Source: Fasciolopsis buskii
Lineage: Eukaryota > Platyhelminthes > Trematoda > Plagiorchiida > Fasciolidae
Assembly: GCA_008360955.1 (NCBI GenBank)
Contig: LUCM01007679.1
Span: 136,772 to 200,771, forward strand
Length of the DNA: 64,000 bases
Direction of reading: 5' to 3'
A model generated the notes under the pieces. It did no database searches. It worked only from the letters and a program-made list of their open reading frames with translations, and was not told the DNA's origin. The position numbers and the translations under genes were made by a program. Below, one piece after another: positions 11,001 to 24,569 of the stretch. How positions within the stretch are numbered: position 1 is the first letter of the stretch; every line of letters starts with the position of its first letter.

Positions 11001-14000
11001 AAATTCGATTTCACTATGCATAGTGACCTGTAGATTTCCAGGCAGATCTTAGCTAGGCGAATGACTTGCATTTTGCTCAAATTGAGAACTCCCTATCTGC
11101 CACCCACTTTACACATCGTTGACAGGCGTGTCGGAATAAATATTTGCCGCGTCAGATGACATGTTTCAAGTTATTCCTTTTATCAAGAACAAAAGCAATA
11201 GAAAATGAGATCTTTTGTTCTACCACATGGTATTTTATTCGTTTTTTAAGTTTTTCGCGCGCATGTTCTGCACATAGGTATTTGAACAAGAACAGCGCTG
11301 GCGCAAATTCTTACTGGGTTCCACTTGCAATTGTGGTAGCGGTGTTGAGACATTTGACAAATTGCTACAAATTGGACCCGTGTGTTTCATCTGTAACCAG
11401 CTGCAGTTGTTTGTCATAAGAAAAAAAGGAGCATATAGAAAGAGCTATGAGAGTTTCCGCCCTCCAAATAGGAAAGCTATACGCCACACGGAATGACGTG
11501 AATTCTGCTTTAGTTTTGAGCTGACAGATCGAAATGTACAAAGCTTATGTGGAGTTTCACCATCATTACTATGGATCTCCCTGCATGCCTAGCCGTTTTA
11601 CCGAAAGCAGGACACTAATCCGGAGCGAACATTGGTTAGCTGGGTGAGCGATCAATAACCCATTCTCCCGTGGATACCATGTCTGACTTAATATAGTTCG
11701 CCCCGACACAGGTTCTAGTTTGAGCGTGAATAAACTGGTAGTGATCCAGTGAAAGGGTAACGAGGAATTTATCGTAGAGGTAGAGAATAAACGAAACGAA
11801 ATTAATCTTACTAGCCATAAGTTTGCCCCAAACATGACCGCTTCAGCTGTCTGACGCTTGTAGTATACGGAGCCCAGAGACTATCTACTTAATGACAGTA
11901 AACGTCCCAAGGAATGGATAAAAATGTTCGGTACGATGCTCATAAATCGGTTCGTCAATTTTGGTATTCCGCTGGAGTCGAAGTGATCGGTAGGCTAGGA
12001 TATAAGAAAATTATAGCTGCCGAGATGCAATGAATATTATATTCGTCCTATGGCTCACAAAAGACAAAATAGTGAGTGTACATATCAGAAGATGATAGTC
12101 ATGATTAACGCCGGTTCATAGTGATTTTGTTTACACTGAAGCCTGTCCTCAAACTGCCAAACATCACAAACCATATATTAATTTCCTGGTTCGTGTTTGC
12201 TTATATGGAAAAAATATACATTTAATCTACCTCATCCATGTGCTAACATGGATGCCATATGAAAACGAAGCACACATAATGCGACATTCGACAGTTAATG
12301 TCTAGCACCTTCAGTGTTTTATGGGGATGAAGGAACCATCAATCCTATTTCCTGCCGACTGTCGCCAACTTCGGTACGCGTCTGGACACGAAGCTAATGG
12401 TTGAATATTGGAATTTTGCTCACCTTCCGATGAAAATACAAAGGAATCAACCAAATCCGTTGGTTCCAAAACCAATGACTGAGGTGCAATTAAAATCGCA
12501 ACCATAAATTGCTTCTTGTCAGTTCAGGCTAAACGCTTGCCCAAATTTCATAAGAAAAATTGTCAAAATTTATTCGATAAAATTCTATCCCTCACCAAAC
12601 AGGAAGTCATTATTACTCCTCTGTTTCCCTCCTAATCCGTAGTGTTTCCTGGCCTTATATTTCACACCAATCCCGGCGCAAAAATGAAAAGTTTAAACAA
12701 AAGCTATCGTAATACTTTTGTGGTATGCGAGCGAGATAAAGAATCGATCATGCAGGAATGGACTAATAACAAACGTTTCCTTCACGTCAAATTTGTTTGC
12801 CTTCTTTGAAGTTACGTCTGCTAGATGCTTTTAAAGCGAGTTGAATTAAGTGGCATTTAGCCCTGCAAACGACATACCGGGTAGTATTTGACGAACAAGG
12901 CTCTATATTGATTGATCGGGGGGGATTCGATAACTTGAATCTCTGTCTCTAACAAAGGTTTCCGTGAATAAAAGTGTTCACTTTTGATGATTAATGTCGT
13001 CCAACACCTCGGCCGCATTACATTTACAAAAGGTAACTCCATGTTTTGCATTCATTCTAACAGATCTCTACAAACTAGTTAGTTCATTTTACTCGTGAGG
13101 CTCAAGAACGATACCATTTGTATGCATTACTGTGGACAGCATTTCGGGTTCACCTCAGAGGGCGTGAGTGCTGAATGCAACATTTGTGACGTCATCAAAA
13201 GTCTACCCTAGTTATTTACTGTTGAGTGCGTGTTTGCAAAAAAACACGTGATTTCCACAACTATTCTCCGTTGTGCATGGTTATTCAGATATTGCCAGCC
13301 AGGATGTGCAATTCAGGCAAGGTAAGAATAATATCAATTGCTTCAAACTGCGACTGCCCGGTCAATTACTTAGCCCAAACTGAATGTTCATATTCAATAG
13401 CCAAGAAATCGGACATGACATTTCTTGCATGGTAACCGTCCAACACAAATTCTACGTTCATGACAATGTATCAAACAGAACATGGCCCACTCTAGAGCGG
13501 ACAATGTTAATTTGAAAGGGAACTCCATAATCTCCCAAGTTTCGTGACTGATATCATGCACAAATACGGAAACCATTAACTGGTAAGTTAAAGGTGCAGT
13601 TAAGGATTATGTTATATTGCACACTCATAGTTCGATACCCTCTTCCTGGTGTATTGATTTGAGCATTAGGCTCGTAGCGTGGTCTATTCAGTGATTCCTT
13701 ATTCAGAGGTGTAGCGGGATAGGTAAGCCAATATCAGTAATCCAATAAAAGCAGCTGTGATTCTACTCACCCCCGGGTTCGAACCACCGGAGAGGGAGTT
13801 AGTGAGATGGTCAAATTAATTAAGCCAATTTGTAAGCAATCGACAAAATGTCTGATGCATGATGGAGAGGAACGAGGTAATTCCAATCTCGTTTTGGCTG
13901 TTTCAAATAAATTGACTAAATGGGCATTTTTGCGCTCACTGTAAATCGTAAGAAAACGCCATATTTTATTCTCCCCTCAGACCTTTTTTGACAAATGAAT

Positions 14001-16253
14001 TGCCTAATGAAGAAGACACAACAAGCGGGCATTTTATTTTCGATGCTGATGGGTTTACAGAAACCTGTCTCATTTGTTGTCCGATTAGACGAAAATACAC
14101 CATGTGCAAGAAACGGAGTATTTGTTTTTACATACCCAGAGATTATTGGATTCAACTGTTTTTGGCAACTCCAACGTACACAACGAGCGATTCTTATTGA
14201 TCAAGTCTGAGGTGAAACTCCGATACCATAAAGCAGTTCGTGTCATATTCGGTAAATGCGTCAGGTATTGTCGGCAATCATTTGTCTAAGAGTTTATGTT
14301 TTTGTCGAATGAAACCTCTCAATTACCCAAAGAAATTTTGCAAGAAATGAAAGCACCGTAAGGTTAGGGAGGTAGTTACTGACATTTCACACTGTCCTAT
14401 GATTGCAATCAACTCACACCTTATAAATAAAAAAATGAAAAACGTCAACAGTAACTTCAGTTAACGCATCAGGAGAAGTGACTATTTGGTGGATGATTTA
14501 CCAGTTGTCAGTTTGTTTATCACTATGCAGCGGGCCAGATGGCCGCGGCTGTAATTCGCTAAACCTGATCCATATTGCACGGAGTGATCAATGGTATTTC
14601 GCTTAAAAGCCAGCAGTTCAAGTAACACGGCATTTAGAAAAAAAACTCAAACAGCATATGGCGTGCAATATGGCCGTAGACATACGGCTGACGATAGCGC
14701 ACTTAGCCGTTTGAGACGATGCCGAGGTGATCAATCATTTCGCCGACAGTGCGACACCCATGGTGAATGGAGTCATAACGCTTGTAAACGAGTGTTCATC
14801 CATCAGTCAGTGCAGATATTTGCATTACTGGGAAACAAGTATTCACCAGTATTCTATTTTCATCCTGTTCAGCTGGTTCTTGGTAAAATGAACGATTAGG
14901 CGAGCATTTGCCGAGAGAAATATGGCAAGACTTAGGAGGAGATTCTGCTGCCCCTGATGCTTGTCAAGTTGTAGTCGGCCCGTGTGTGCACCAGGTTATT
15001 GCTAATGAACTTATACAACAGCATCTACTATGCGGCTTTAACTAAATGCTTACCAAATTTTCTACTTTCCAGTGGCGTATTTGTTTAACCAGAGAAAGGT
15101 TGTCGGTTTTGCCTAAGAAGTTAACGGGTTTTCATTTAGAAACTTTAGTACTAGTTGCCAGAGAACCAAACGGCGGTTTTGTGTGATCTGCTCAGTGTCC
15201 ATATTTGACGTTCGCACTTAACTATGAAAATTCACACTTGCGAACTATCACATTTATACTGAAGTCCAGTTTCTACTGTTGGGGTCGCAATCCGACGTTG
15301 CTCCGTGTGAGCTCTGCTAGTAAACCATCAGTGTATAATCAAGTACATTCCCTGTTTTGATTAGGTTGTTTTACAATCGCTAAGTCGGAATGTAGATTTC
15401 ATTTTCATTAAACCAATGGCAACATCGGACGGTGCCCTTTCGTCAAATGGCCTACACAATCTAAACCTGGTCAAGCACGAGTTGTGAATATTTTACGGTT
15501 TTGAACTGCGATCAGTTCATCGACTACTTCCAGTTGGATGACTGGATGGGGTGAACATGCTTCAGTTTAGTACTGCTGTGATCATGGTCACCGCAATACT
15601 GGTTGTTTAATGTTTTAATCGCAAAGTAAATGCATTTTCCACCGAGCACCAAGAAAATCGAACCAGCTAGCATTCGTCTGTGGTACACCCATGACTTGCG
15701 TGAGCCAATGAACCTAAAAAACGAAACCTGCTTCATCCATTCCACATCAAGAAATTTATATGATTTGTTTTAAAACGTCTCCCGGATTTGGAAATATATT
15801 GCTTCAAATTATGCTTGTCGCAGATGAAGGAATTCCTTCATCATCACCGACACCTATTTCCTGTGCGTGACGCGGATTTTGGTGGCATTCATTCTCACGA
15901 GTTCAGTCTAGTCACGAAAGCTGTTTGAAACATTAGGAATGGTTACTTCAGCCCCTGAAACTAGCAATATCATTTAGGCAGCTAATCATGTTTCACAGAA
16001 TGCAAGAAAACTAATAATACATTTCACAAGCAAATTTACGGGTCACTTTTAATTTCGGAGCTCATCTTGTAAATAGTGCAAAATGATCAGTACGAACTGT
16101 GCGTTTTGGGAGAAACAATCGGAAGCTAAAGGGAATTTACCAATGTGAAGAAGTAATTTATTCACGCAAACAAATACAAATACATCCCATTTTCCACCTT
16201 CGTAGTTAGAGTATTTGAATCCAAAATTTCACAACAGCATCAATCGCTCATTG
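8086..16253. other. About 8.2 kb with no recognisable gene or element
   Basis: Only short open frames occur (102 codons at 10536-10844 and 14591-14899 are the longest) with no recognised domain. A B-box-like GGGTTCGAACC at about 13770-13780 has no convincing A box or SINE tail. I see no LINE, PLE or SINE signature on either strand, though strongly decayed copies may escape reading by eye. Confidence 0.45.
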
Positions 16254-16427
16254 GTTGACGGTAGCCAAACGGATAAGGTCATGGCATCTGGACGTGAAGG
16301 TCATGGGTTCGAATCCTCCCAGTGCCGGTCAATTTCCCCGATTGGCAGCCCTCAGTTGGCCGCGGTCGTCTTCCTTAAAAATGGTGTATATTGTCAGTTC
16401 ATTAATAATGGAAGCAAAATATAACAG
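16254..16427 (+). mobile_element. tRNA-derived SINE, copy 1
   Basis: The head has a polymerase III A box (TAGCCAAACGG, about 16262-16272) and a perfect B box (GGTTCGAATCC, about 16307-16317). A shared body follows (TTGGCCGCGGTC region near 16356-16367), then a tail block with CAGTTCATTAATAATGGAAG that also occurs in copies 3 and 4. The A-to-B spacing is like a tRNA. The head resembles a tRNA-Arg, most clearly in copy 3. About 174 bp; the exact ends are uncertain and no target duplication was identified. Confidence 0.8.
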
Positions 16428-17782
16428 AGACCTGATAACACCTATTTCCGAAAAAATGCAAAAATTCCCGAGCGACGTTAATGAATTGATCCTTAGCAGA
16501 CACTTCAGTTCGTGCATCATTCTATGTCGACGTTCATAGTAACGCATGACCCTGATACAGAGACCGAGAATAGAAAGGAAGCTAATTCTTTGAGTCCAGC
16601 AAAATATGCATAGGTTTTCTTTCCCAGCTCAAGGTTTAAGCACCTTCAGCAATAGCAACATATTTGGGCCGAACAAGGTAAGGATTGCATCCAAAAATCG
16701 ATTTATTGGGCGCTAGTATTTTGTAAATGTTGCGTTGTAAAAACAATAATTACAAAAGTTGACTTGATAAAAATCCTTTATAAATTTGAATTTTCTCGTT
16801 AGAAACAAAACGAGCAGAACGACAGTTTGCTTCAGCTGAAAAGCAATCAGAGTTCAAAGGACTTTCACCGATTATTAGGCAATTTGCACACTTATTCATA
16901 TCTTAACAAGCTTAGATGGGGCGTGGCTAGTGTTTAGATGACCTCTGAGTACCGAAGAAATTTCCCGAAAGAGAATAATCATCCTGGTGATGAACGACGT
17001 AAAAACTCAATTTTACCTTAAAGAGGAGAATTATGTACATTTTCAAGAAAATCTGTGCAGCTTATAGCATGCCTATACCGTGGCACGTAAGCACTGGATC
17101 AAATAGACAACGTTACCCGTGTCGGGTATTTACGCTGATAGCACCCAGGATATTGGGAAGTAATTGGAATATTTCCTCAAACGTCGTTGGTTATAGATTA
17201 GCTAAGCGAATAGGGTTCTGTTTTTAAAGCAAACACAAGAGATTGAAAGTAGGTTTAGTCAAAACCGATACTGAGAACGAAACAAACGTCCGTAAATTAA
17301 ACAATACTGTGTTTGTGACCAGCATGAAAACAAACGACTGCGGCCAGTCCGTTTGCTGTTGATGACAACCTTTCGTTTGTGAAGACGAAGTAGTTTGCGG
17401 ATCATCAGTGATCATTCAATAGGGATCATATTTGTAATCACATATGTTTGCCAATAGCGGAGGATGGTATTGGGCACTACCCGAACTGTGTATTCTGCCC
17501 TACTGTTAACGTGATAATAAGTGAAAAACATTGGTCCTGTTTGAGGAGTTTCTCAGTTCCGTTTTGTCAGTTTGTCATTTGTGTCTTTAAAGTAAGCCTA
17601 AAATTCGACTGAGATGCTCAGTGAACCAGTACTAAGCAAATGGAATTTTTGAGCGTTACCTTATGAATCAGTCTACGATCCGCTGATGTTCAATCTGTTC
17701 CCCCGCAGTGTACGAATTATAAATCAGTTATAGTAGTTTTGAAGAATTTCATCGGGCCGACCTGCAGATTTTCGAAATTACA
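16428..17782. other. No recognisable gene
   Basis: Only short, unrecognised open frames. Nothing stands out between the two SINE copies. Confidence 0.45.
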
Positions 17783-17970
17783 ATAATTTTTTATCTTCTG
17801 CGTTTCAACTTCCTTAAATATTGGAACAAAAGTACAAATCACTTTTCACGGAGGGGCCGCAGCCAACAGAGGACTGTCAATTGCGTACCTTGACCGGCGG
17901 TAGGAGGACTCGACCCCGCGATCATCAAATCGGAATTCAACGGGTTTATACACTTAATCACCGCTGACCT
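17783..17970 (-). mobile_element. tRNA-derived SINE, copy 4
   Basis: On the minus strand this reads GTCAGCGGTGATTAAGTG (decayed A-box region), a B box GGTCGAGTCC, CTACCGCCGGTCAA, then a CTGTTGGCTGCGGCC body and a tail containing AAGGAAGTTG and AGATAAAA. The order is the same as in copies 1 and 3. The A box is the most degraded part, so the promoter is probably dead. Confidence 0.75.
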
Positions 17971-20439
17971 TTTCGACTATTCTACGTGTGGCATTCAAAA
18001 GAGAAACCGTCTGCGCACTGCAGTGGTTATATTGATGGCAAGCACGATAAGAAGCATGGGATTACGGTGGTTTAATGATTTCAGCACAAGTTATCGGACT
18101 GCACATAGCCACGTCGTTCACTGCTGTGAGGGGTAGAATTCGTTCAATTAGTGTGAACCACAACACCGGGGTTTTCACATTCAAACGTTATGTCTAGTTA
18201 GCTGAGTAGCCCTTTTTCGCAGCTGAGTCCTTTGTGTGCTTCATTCCTGCCAATGTGTGAGATTTCTAAACTGTCGCAACATTTGAAAAAGTACTGTTGT
18301 TTCCATCGGTTACTAATGGTACCTGAGAAGCATCTGGTCGGTCCTAATAAATAAAACTAAGAATTTCGTGTTTTTAGTTGTTGCATGCACGAAACCAAAA
18401 CAGGGAATCAAACATGTATTTCGTCAATGGTAGGATAAATGAATTGGATGGCGTCTTGTAACAGATCAATCAATTCATAGTGACCTGATCGCGTTTTGTT
18501 ATTTATTCAAACAGAAGAATCAGTTCACTTAGATTTAATAAAAAACTGTCTGATATAAATGCCCTTGCGCAGAAGGGAACAATTCGGTACTCAGTTGCTT
18601 AGTACGAGTGAAGGATGTCCTTGTCGGCAAAGCTAGACATGTTTGAAAACTGATTGATTTGGTTGGTTTATGGCATGTTGGGAAAAATAAGAAACCGTTG
18701 AATTTTTGTGGCCAAGTTTCGCATTTAGGGAACATGACAGGCTAATATCATGTTGTTATGTGATTTTTCATTTCTATAGCTGAATCAGAAGTTACTGTGC
18801 ACATGATCACAGCAAATGTGCCAGTAAAACTCTCTGCTCTGTTAAAACTTCCGCTGGACTTACGAGTAGCGAATCGCACCCGACAAGATTGCTTAATTCA
18901 GGCGGTTAATTCACCAAGTAACATTGTTATGCAACTTAGGCCTACTGCCCACTGGGGTTATTCAGAGTAGCTCGCAGTTATCGTGATCGAGGTGTTTGTT
19001 CTTCATACGCACATTTATTTAAGTTCTACAGATTTGTAAGAAGGAAAATTTACTTCACTAAGGAAATTCCTGGTTGGGCTGAGTGCAGTCATTGAGGTGT
19101 AGTGAACAAGACGTGGGGACATATTTCACGTCATTTAACGGCAAACAGAACTGACTGATGCGGCTAAATGATCTTTGACTGTCAAATTTTGGGTCACAGA
19201 TGACTGAATGTTCAGGTCATTCCGGCAGTTGCAGCCTTCAGAAATATTGTAATTATTTGTTCGGCACTACTTTGTGTTAACCCTTTTAAAAAGGCACCTC
19301 TGGACAGAGTATCAATGAATCAAATGTCTTCTTAGTAGGGAAGAGGTTTCCTCTTTACCTAAGATAGGTTACAATTTTCTTTAAAATTCAGGATGGTTTC
19401 TGACATGTTCCGGTCGTAGTTTGTTTCTTTTCAAATGTAAAAACGAAACGTAATATCGCATGGCTTTCAAGTGCCGGCAAACAGGCTGTCGATTTGTGTT
19501 AGCAACCCCGGGGAAAAAGAAATTTGCAAAAAACGATTTGTGCAAATTCATAAATGAAATCCAAAATTGACAGAAGCTGAATGAATTTGAAAATACGTAA
19601 ACTTCGAACTGTTCCCAAGCATCTTTGCCGATCGAGATAAGTGTAACTGTCAACCCAACACAAATTCCATCCAATCGCCAGCATTCAGCACAGAATAAAT
19701 CGTGGTACAGTCAATATGATTGAATTCGGTATTTGACGATGGTTGCTCGCAGTTTCACAATTTATGAATATCCGACTCAGTGTTGAATTTACAAATAATT
19801 TCCAAATTAAGATCGATTCATACCGGGAGATTGCAAGCAGTCTGCCGCGTTAACTAAGGTTGCAAGTAAAGTAATTGAAATTCCGGCATATTTCAGTCCA
19901 CCTGACTGAGATTTTCTCCGTTTACCAATAGTTAAAACATGCATTAACTAAAATGTGATCATTACTCGGTTTTTGACGCATTTACCGTTTGCATGGAAAT
20001 ACATTCCACTCTGGCTTCATTGTGGCCGTGAGACACATTCGTTGGGTAATGCAATAAATAGCTCTGTCATCGGTAAAAATTTCAATCACAGTCATGGGTA
20101 CGAAATAGGAAAATGTATTAGACAATGCGTATTTTGCCCGCTTAATGGTTAACCCAACTGGCCGCTCACTGTTGGACTTTCTGAGTGACAATTTAAACAG
20201 TCGGTGTTTGTGTCTTGTGAAGTGAAAACAAATTGCTCACCGATATCTGGAATTCCCTACCGTTACGATTGCTTCACACGGAGCAGCATCTGTTTTAGTC
20301 ATTTGAATAGAGCTTTACAATTGTAAATGACCCAACTTAGAAAACTCTGTGGAATATAACGTTACGTTTGCGGTTAGTCATGAAAAACGAGTCGAAAACG
20401 TCTGACTTAGTTGAACAGAGCGTGACCGGTTGATGTTTG
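17971..20439. other. No recognisable gene
   Basis: The longest open frame (97 codons, minus, 19381-19674) matches nothing known to me. No repeat family was recognised. Confidence 0.45.
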
Positions 20440-21590
20440 TTCGTTAGCGTTATTCTCCGTCGGCTCGATAAGGTGAGGAAATCAAGTCGGTTTCCGACGC
20501 AGTCGGGGTTTTATTGATCGGATGAACATAACGACGATTTCCGTAGTCTCAGCATCTCTGACTTCCCGGAACTGAAAGCAGCATTCGACCCAAAAATAGT
20601 ACAACCCATAATCTTTGCGTCCCACAAAGGGTGGATTAGATAACTTTATTTTCCTTTTCTACTCGCTGTATGCAAAGAATTGACACACATTTCTTTCGTA
20701 CGACGAAATTTCATCCGAGTTCTCCGCGAGAACTGAAGTTAGTCACGGTTGTCCCTTTCACCTTTACTTTTCAATTTTTCTGACGCAGGAAATATGGACG
20801 ATAGTATGCATCAGAGCTCAGATCAACGCAATTTGCAGGTTGTTTCTTGACAAAATAAGCGCTAATGTCGATATTTTGAGGAAACTGTTTGCAAGTTGAA
20901 GGATCGAAATTTCGTTGCGTGGGTATATTGACTCGAAGTCAAATCTTGATTTTGTCACAGATAAATTGACCGAGGTAGATAGTTTTAATTACTTGGCTAA
21001 TTGTACATTGCCTGGTTGTTACATGTAACGGATGGAGGGACTTCGCACACCCATAAAGATAGATTTCTAATAACCGCTCTTAGCTATGCGTGACCACTTC
21101 TGCGTGAAATGTGATTATTGACCGGAGGTCGAGTGCCCAAAGCTGTAATAATTTTGCCCATGCATACAGTTCACAGCCATGAACCTTGCGGACAAAATTG
21201 CAAACATTCTCGATATTTGTTCAGCATCGTCTTCTTAGAATGGCAGAATGTGGTTGACAAATTGTGACAGTAACTCACAGGTTAATTATAAATTCTTGGG
21301 TGTCGGAATTCAGTATCTAGCAGAAACATTGAAAATAGGTAAAGTATTGTGACTGGGCCATGTTTTGCAAGTTATCTAGGAACGTCTACCTCATTGCCCA
21401 ATGTCTTCTGACCCAAGTTTTTTCTGGAAGGTGGGTGAAGTGGTTTGTTGACGATGTGGCAAATAATTACATAGCCTCAATCAGTGAAGTGGGCCAGATA
21501 GGTCCAGTTAGACTTCCGGGTTGGGATTCACGGGTCTCACGGATCCCATTTGGCTCAGTCTCACAGTCAGTTTGATTTCTGCCTTGCGAA
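20440..21590 (+). pseudogene. RTE-like LINE reverse transcriptase remnant, copy 1
   Basis: Translated across frameshifts, this follows the order of RTE-clade reverse transcriptases. ELKAAFD at 20569-20589 corresponds to the DLKAAFD catalytic block, with its first aspartate changed to glutamate. ISSEFSARTEVSHGCPF at about 20708-20758 corresponds to the GVRQGCPLSP block. TEVDSFNYLANC at about 20969-21004 corresponds to the EVDxFxYLGS block. LGHVLQV near 21353-21373 corresponds to WLGHVLRM, and RLPGWDSR near 21509-21532 is a motif typical of flatworm RTE C-termini. Stops and frame changes are frequent. The endonuclease half is not seen upstream, so the copy is 5' truncated, as is normal for LINEs. 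The YADD block cannot be read with confidence. Confidence 0.78.
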
Positions 21591-24275
21591 GCAATATTTT
21601 ATCCCAAATAGTTCTTCAGATTACTTTGCTGAAGTCCCCGAAATGCTTCTTGTCATTTTGTTTTCTTTTAGACAGACGATTTGGTGAATAGGGACGCACG
21701 ACCACAGCAAGCTGCTGCAAGTCCATTGATTCTTTAATATAGAACTGAAGTATAAACGTTTCTGTGGTAAATATGCATTGAATTAAACCTGACCCAATCC
21801 AAATGCCAAACAAAGTGTCATGATGGCACAACCAATTCTTTGTTACACACGAGATCATAAATTTAGGTATAACAGTGCAAGTAAATAGCAGAAATTGCTA
21901 GAGCAAACCGTTGAGTGTCGGGAACTTTGAAACATTGATTTGATGCCCACCTTGCATTGACTGGTTAAAATAGGTTTATCTTTACACTGTGTCCTATCGG
22001 TCGGGAAGAGGCAGTAACCTGCAGTAAAGCATTAAAGAATGTATTTCAGTCGAATAATATAACACAAAATTAAAAACACTATATTTCGCCGGAACGATGT
22101 GGTCATTGACAAGTGTTCGCTCGTTGGTGTGGTTTACGTTCCGTAGCGTAAAGACCTACCATTTCTCTGTTTTATTCAGGAAATTAATGACACTGTTTCA
22201 CGTGAGTGATTTCTGGTGAAAATACTTTTCAATGTATCAATTTGCTGTTGTTGTCGAATACAATCACCCATTGCAAAATCGCAGATGCACCTAGGGGGCC
22301 GAAAAACCTACTAATCAAATAGACAAGACACTGGGTTACTGTGATGTACTGTCACTGAAACAACTGCTGAATTTGGCGATTGGTCATGAGCAAGTAAACC
22401 CATCCTGGAAAGCTACCTAATGGAGTAGACAAAATCAACGTGCTTCTAGAATGGCCCCCAATGTGTTTGTTCGTTTTCTCGGACTTCCCAACCACACAAG
22501 GTCTTTGATCGCTCTTCGATGAGATAGAATTAGGTATTTACTACAGGTGAATCGCAAATCATTTTGCAGCTTCACGGCACCGGGCACCCATGATGTTGAA
22601 CTCAATTCGAAGGGCGCAAGAAATGAACAATTAGTTACCGATCCTCAGTAAGTTACGTGACCTTCAGATCATCTTGATTACATTGTTTGGTCAAAGGCCC
22701 GATGTAGGCTTCTTTTTATAATTTCCCTACGCCCGTTTAGGCAACCGGGTGATATCAAGTCCACAAATGACCCGTGGATTCTGTCGGCTGAACAAAGAAG
22801 TGGTGATGGAGAACAGAGAAACTATCATTTTACTTTGAACAATACAAGCTGTTTCTATATCTGTCGTCTTTGTCGCATGTTGTCTTCGTCCTTCGCCATA
22901 ATAATATATATGAAGATATATAGATATATCATAACTCTGTATACACTTGCACATATCACGTCAATTTATAGTATTCAAATTTGTAAAACTGAAAATATTG
23001 TGTGAAAAATCATTCTGGGGGCGGAATGAAAAAGGCTAATCACTAAACCTTACTAGTCACCTTGCATTTAACAATGTTTGTGGCTCCATCTTGGATCTGT
23101 GAACAGTTTTTGTCGAACTTCAAGCGTCGAAATCAAGCAATGTCGTGAAGTGCGCCAGACCGGATGAAGAAAACTAGCGTAGTGTTTTCAAACGGAAATG
23201 CCTGCACAGCTGCAACCGTTTTATCCAAGGGATGGAACCATATCACTTAAGAGTTCCGTTGAGCTACAAGAAGTATAAAATTACGTCCCAACCGACTTAT
23301 TTAAAAATCTGTCATGCTACAACGTTTTGTAACGACTACTCAGTCTGTCATCTGGTGCTAGCTACAGCCGGATAAATGAGTACGTTTCGCATCGTCTTTC
23401 ATAAGGGTTTCTTTGACAGGACGGTGAATTATATCAATTTTGAAAATTGCTTATCTAATCCACATCCGGTCATTCTGACTTCCTTTAAATGAACCGACAA
23501 CATTAATTTTTCGTCTTGTTTGGCATGAAATTAAGATACATTTAGATATACTTCCGCCAAAGCAACGATACTAGTCGGTAGTTCCTTCAGTGTTTTATAG
23601 CTCTGTTTTTCTCGAATAATGGACTTTTAAATGAATTTATGTGGGTTGAAGATCCGGTACGAGTTCTTGGATTTCATCCGGAATGCTCAAAACATCAATT
23701 TTATCGTAGTCTGGAATAATCTGGTTGTTACGGTTCTGCGAAACACTATTTGCCGAGTAAATCGTTTCAATGTTATGACATGTTAGCAGGTCCCATAGTA
23801 TTCTTACAATGTGAACGGAGACAGTAGAATTATATATTTTGCCAAATATTTCGGTTTTCCTGACTTCGTTACAGAACAAGCAAAGGAAGCCATCGAGATC
23901 CGTAAATGTCTGGTAGATATTTGACATTGGGTGTAGAATGTCTGCTTACACTAGTAGATTCGGAGCTACGGTAGCGATTGGGTAGTTGCTGGTGATAATT
24001 AACCTAAGTTTGTGTAACGAATCCTGCGTGATGAAATCCATAAACACTTTGGAAAATGGAGCCTTGGATCTAATCGTATTCGGGACAGTTGATGGAATAG
24101 TTCACTTCAATTAATGTGAGCCATTTCGGAATCGCAAGCATGAGTTTCTTCCTCACGGGAATATCTGTTCGTTTTGAGCGGATTCGATTTTCGCCACTGA
24201 TCGCAGTGCTACAGGTTCCACCCAAGGAAGGATGATGAATTTGTGATTATACCGCTTGTGATGCCGCCTGAATCG
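21591..24275. other. No recognisable gene
   Basis: A 96-codon minus-strand frame (23637-23927) has a plausible amino-acid mix but no motif I can name. A 60-bp stretch near 22270-22330 resembles 44315-44385 (see findings). An AT-rich patch at 22905-22930 shares a short palindromic string with 30360-30395. Confidence 0.4.
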
Positions 24276-24569
24276 TTTCCAAAAGTGGGTCGGGGGAGTA
24301 GACAACAATGTGACACTGGTCATCTTATCCGAAATGTGAGCATGACTTAGAGATGGCAGTGCGTTCACACCAAATCCCTTTCGACACGTTCGCATACCAC
24401 CAAAATTTCGTTTAGAGTATATATACTTTCTAAACGAAATTTTGGTGGTATGCGAACGTGTCGAAAGGGATTTGGTGTGAACGCACTGCCATCTCTAAGT
24501 CATACTCACATTTCGGATAAGATGACCAGTGTCACATTGTTGTCTACTCCCCCGAACCACTTTTGGAAA
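24276..24569. repeat. Long near-perfect inverted repeat (141-bp arms, 12-nt loop)
   Basis: The left arm (24276-24416) and right arm (24429-24569) are reverse complements at 139 of 141 positions. The two mismatches lie near TGGGTCGG/CCGAACCA and GAGCATGA/TCATACTC. The loop (24417-24428) contains GTATATATAC, itself a palindrome. Similarity stops abruptly at both outer ends. A transcript would fold into a long double-stranded hairpin. Possible sources are a foldback or MITE insertion, a recent inverted duplication, or a sequencing or assembly fold-back artefact. An 80-codon minus-strand frame starting in the left arm is not a recognised protein. Confidence 0.95.

Noticed and set aside
13760..13795. 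GGGTTCGAACC string resembling a tRNA B box
   Set aside because: No A box at tRNA spacing and no shared SINE body or tail on either strand.
16254..16330. Functional tRNA gene reading of the SINE heads
   Set aside because: Acceptor stems are mismatched, the same body and tail follow in several copies, and the copies differ in the anticodon arm, all pointing to SINE heads.
23637..23927. 96-codon minus-strand frame with a plausible amino-acid mix
   Set aside because: No homology recognised and no splice context; left as unannotated.
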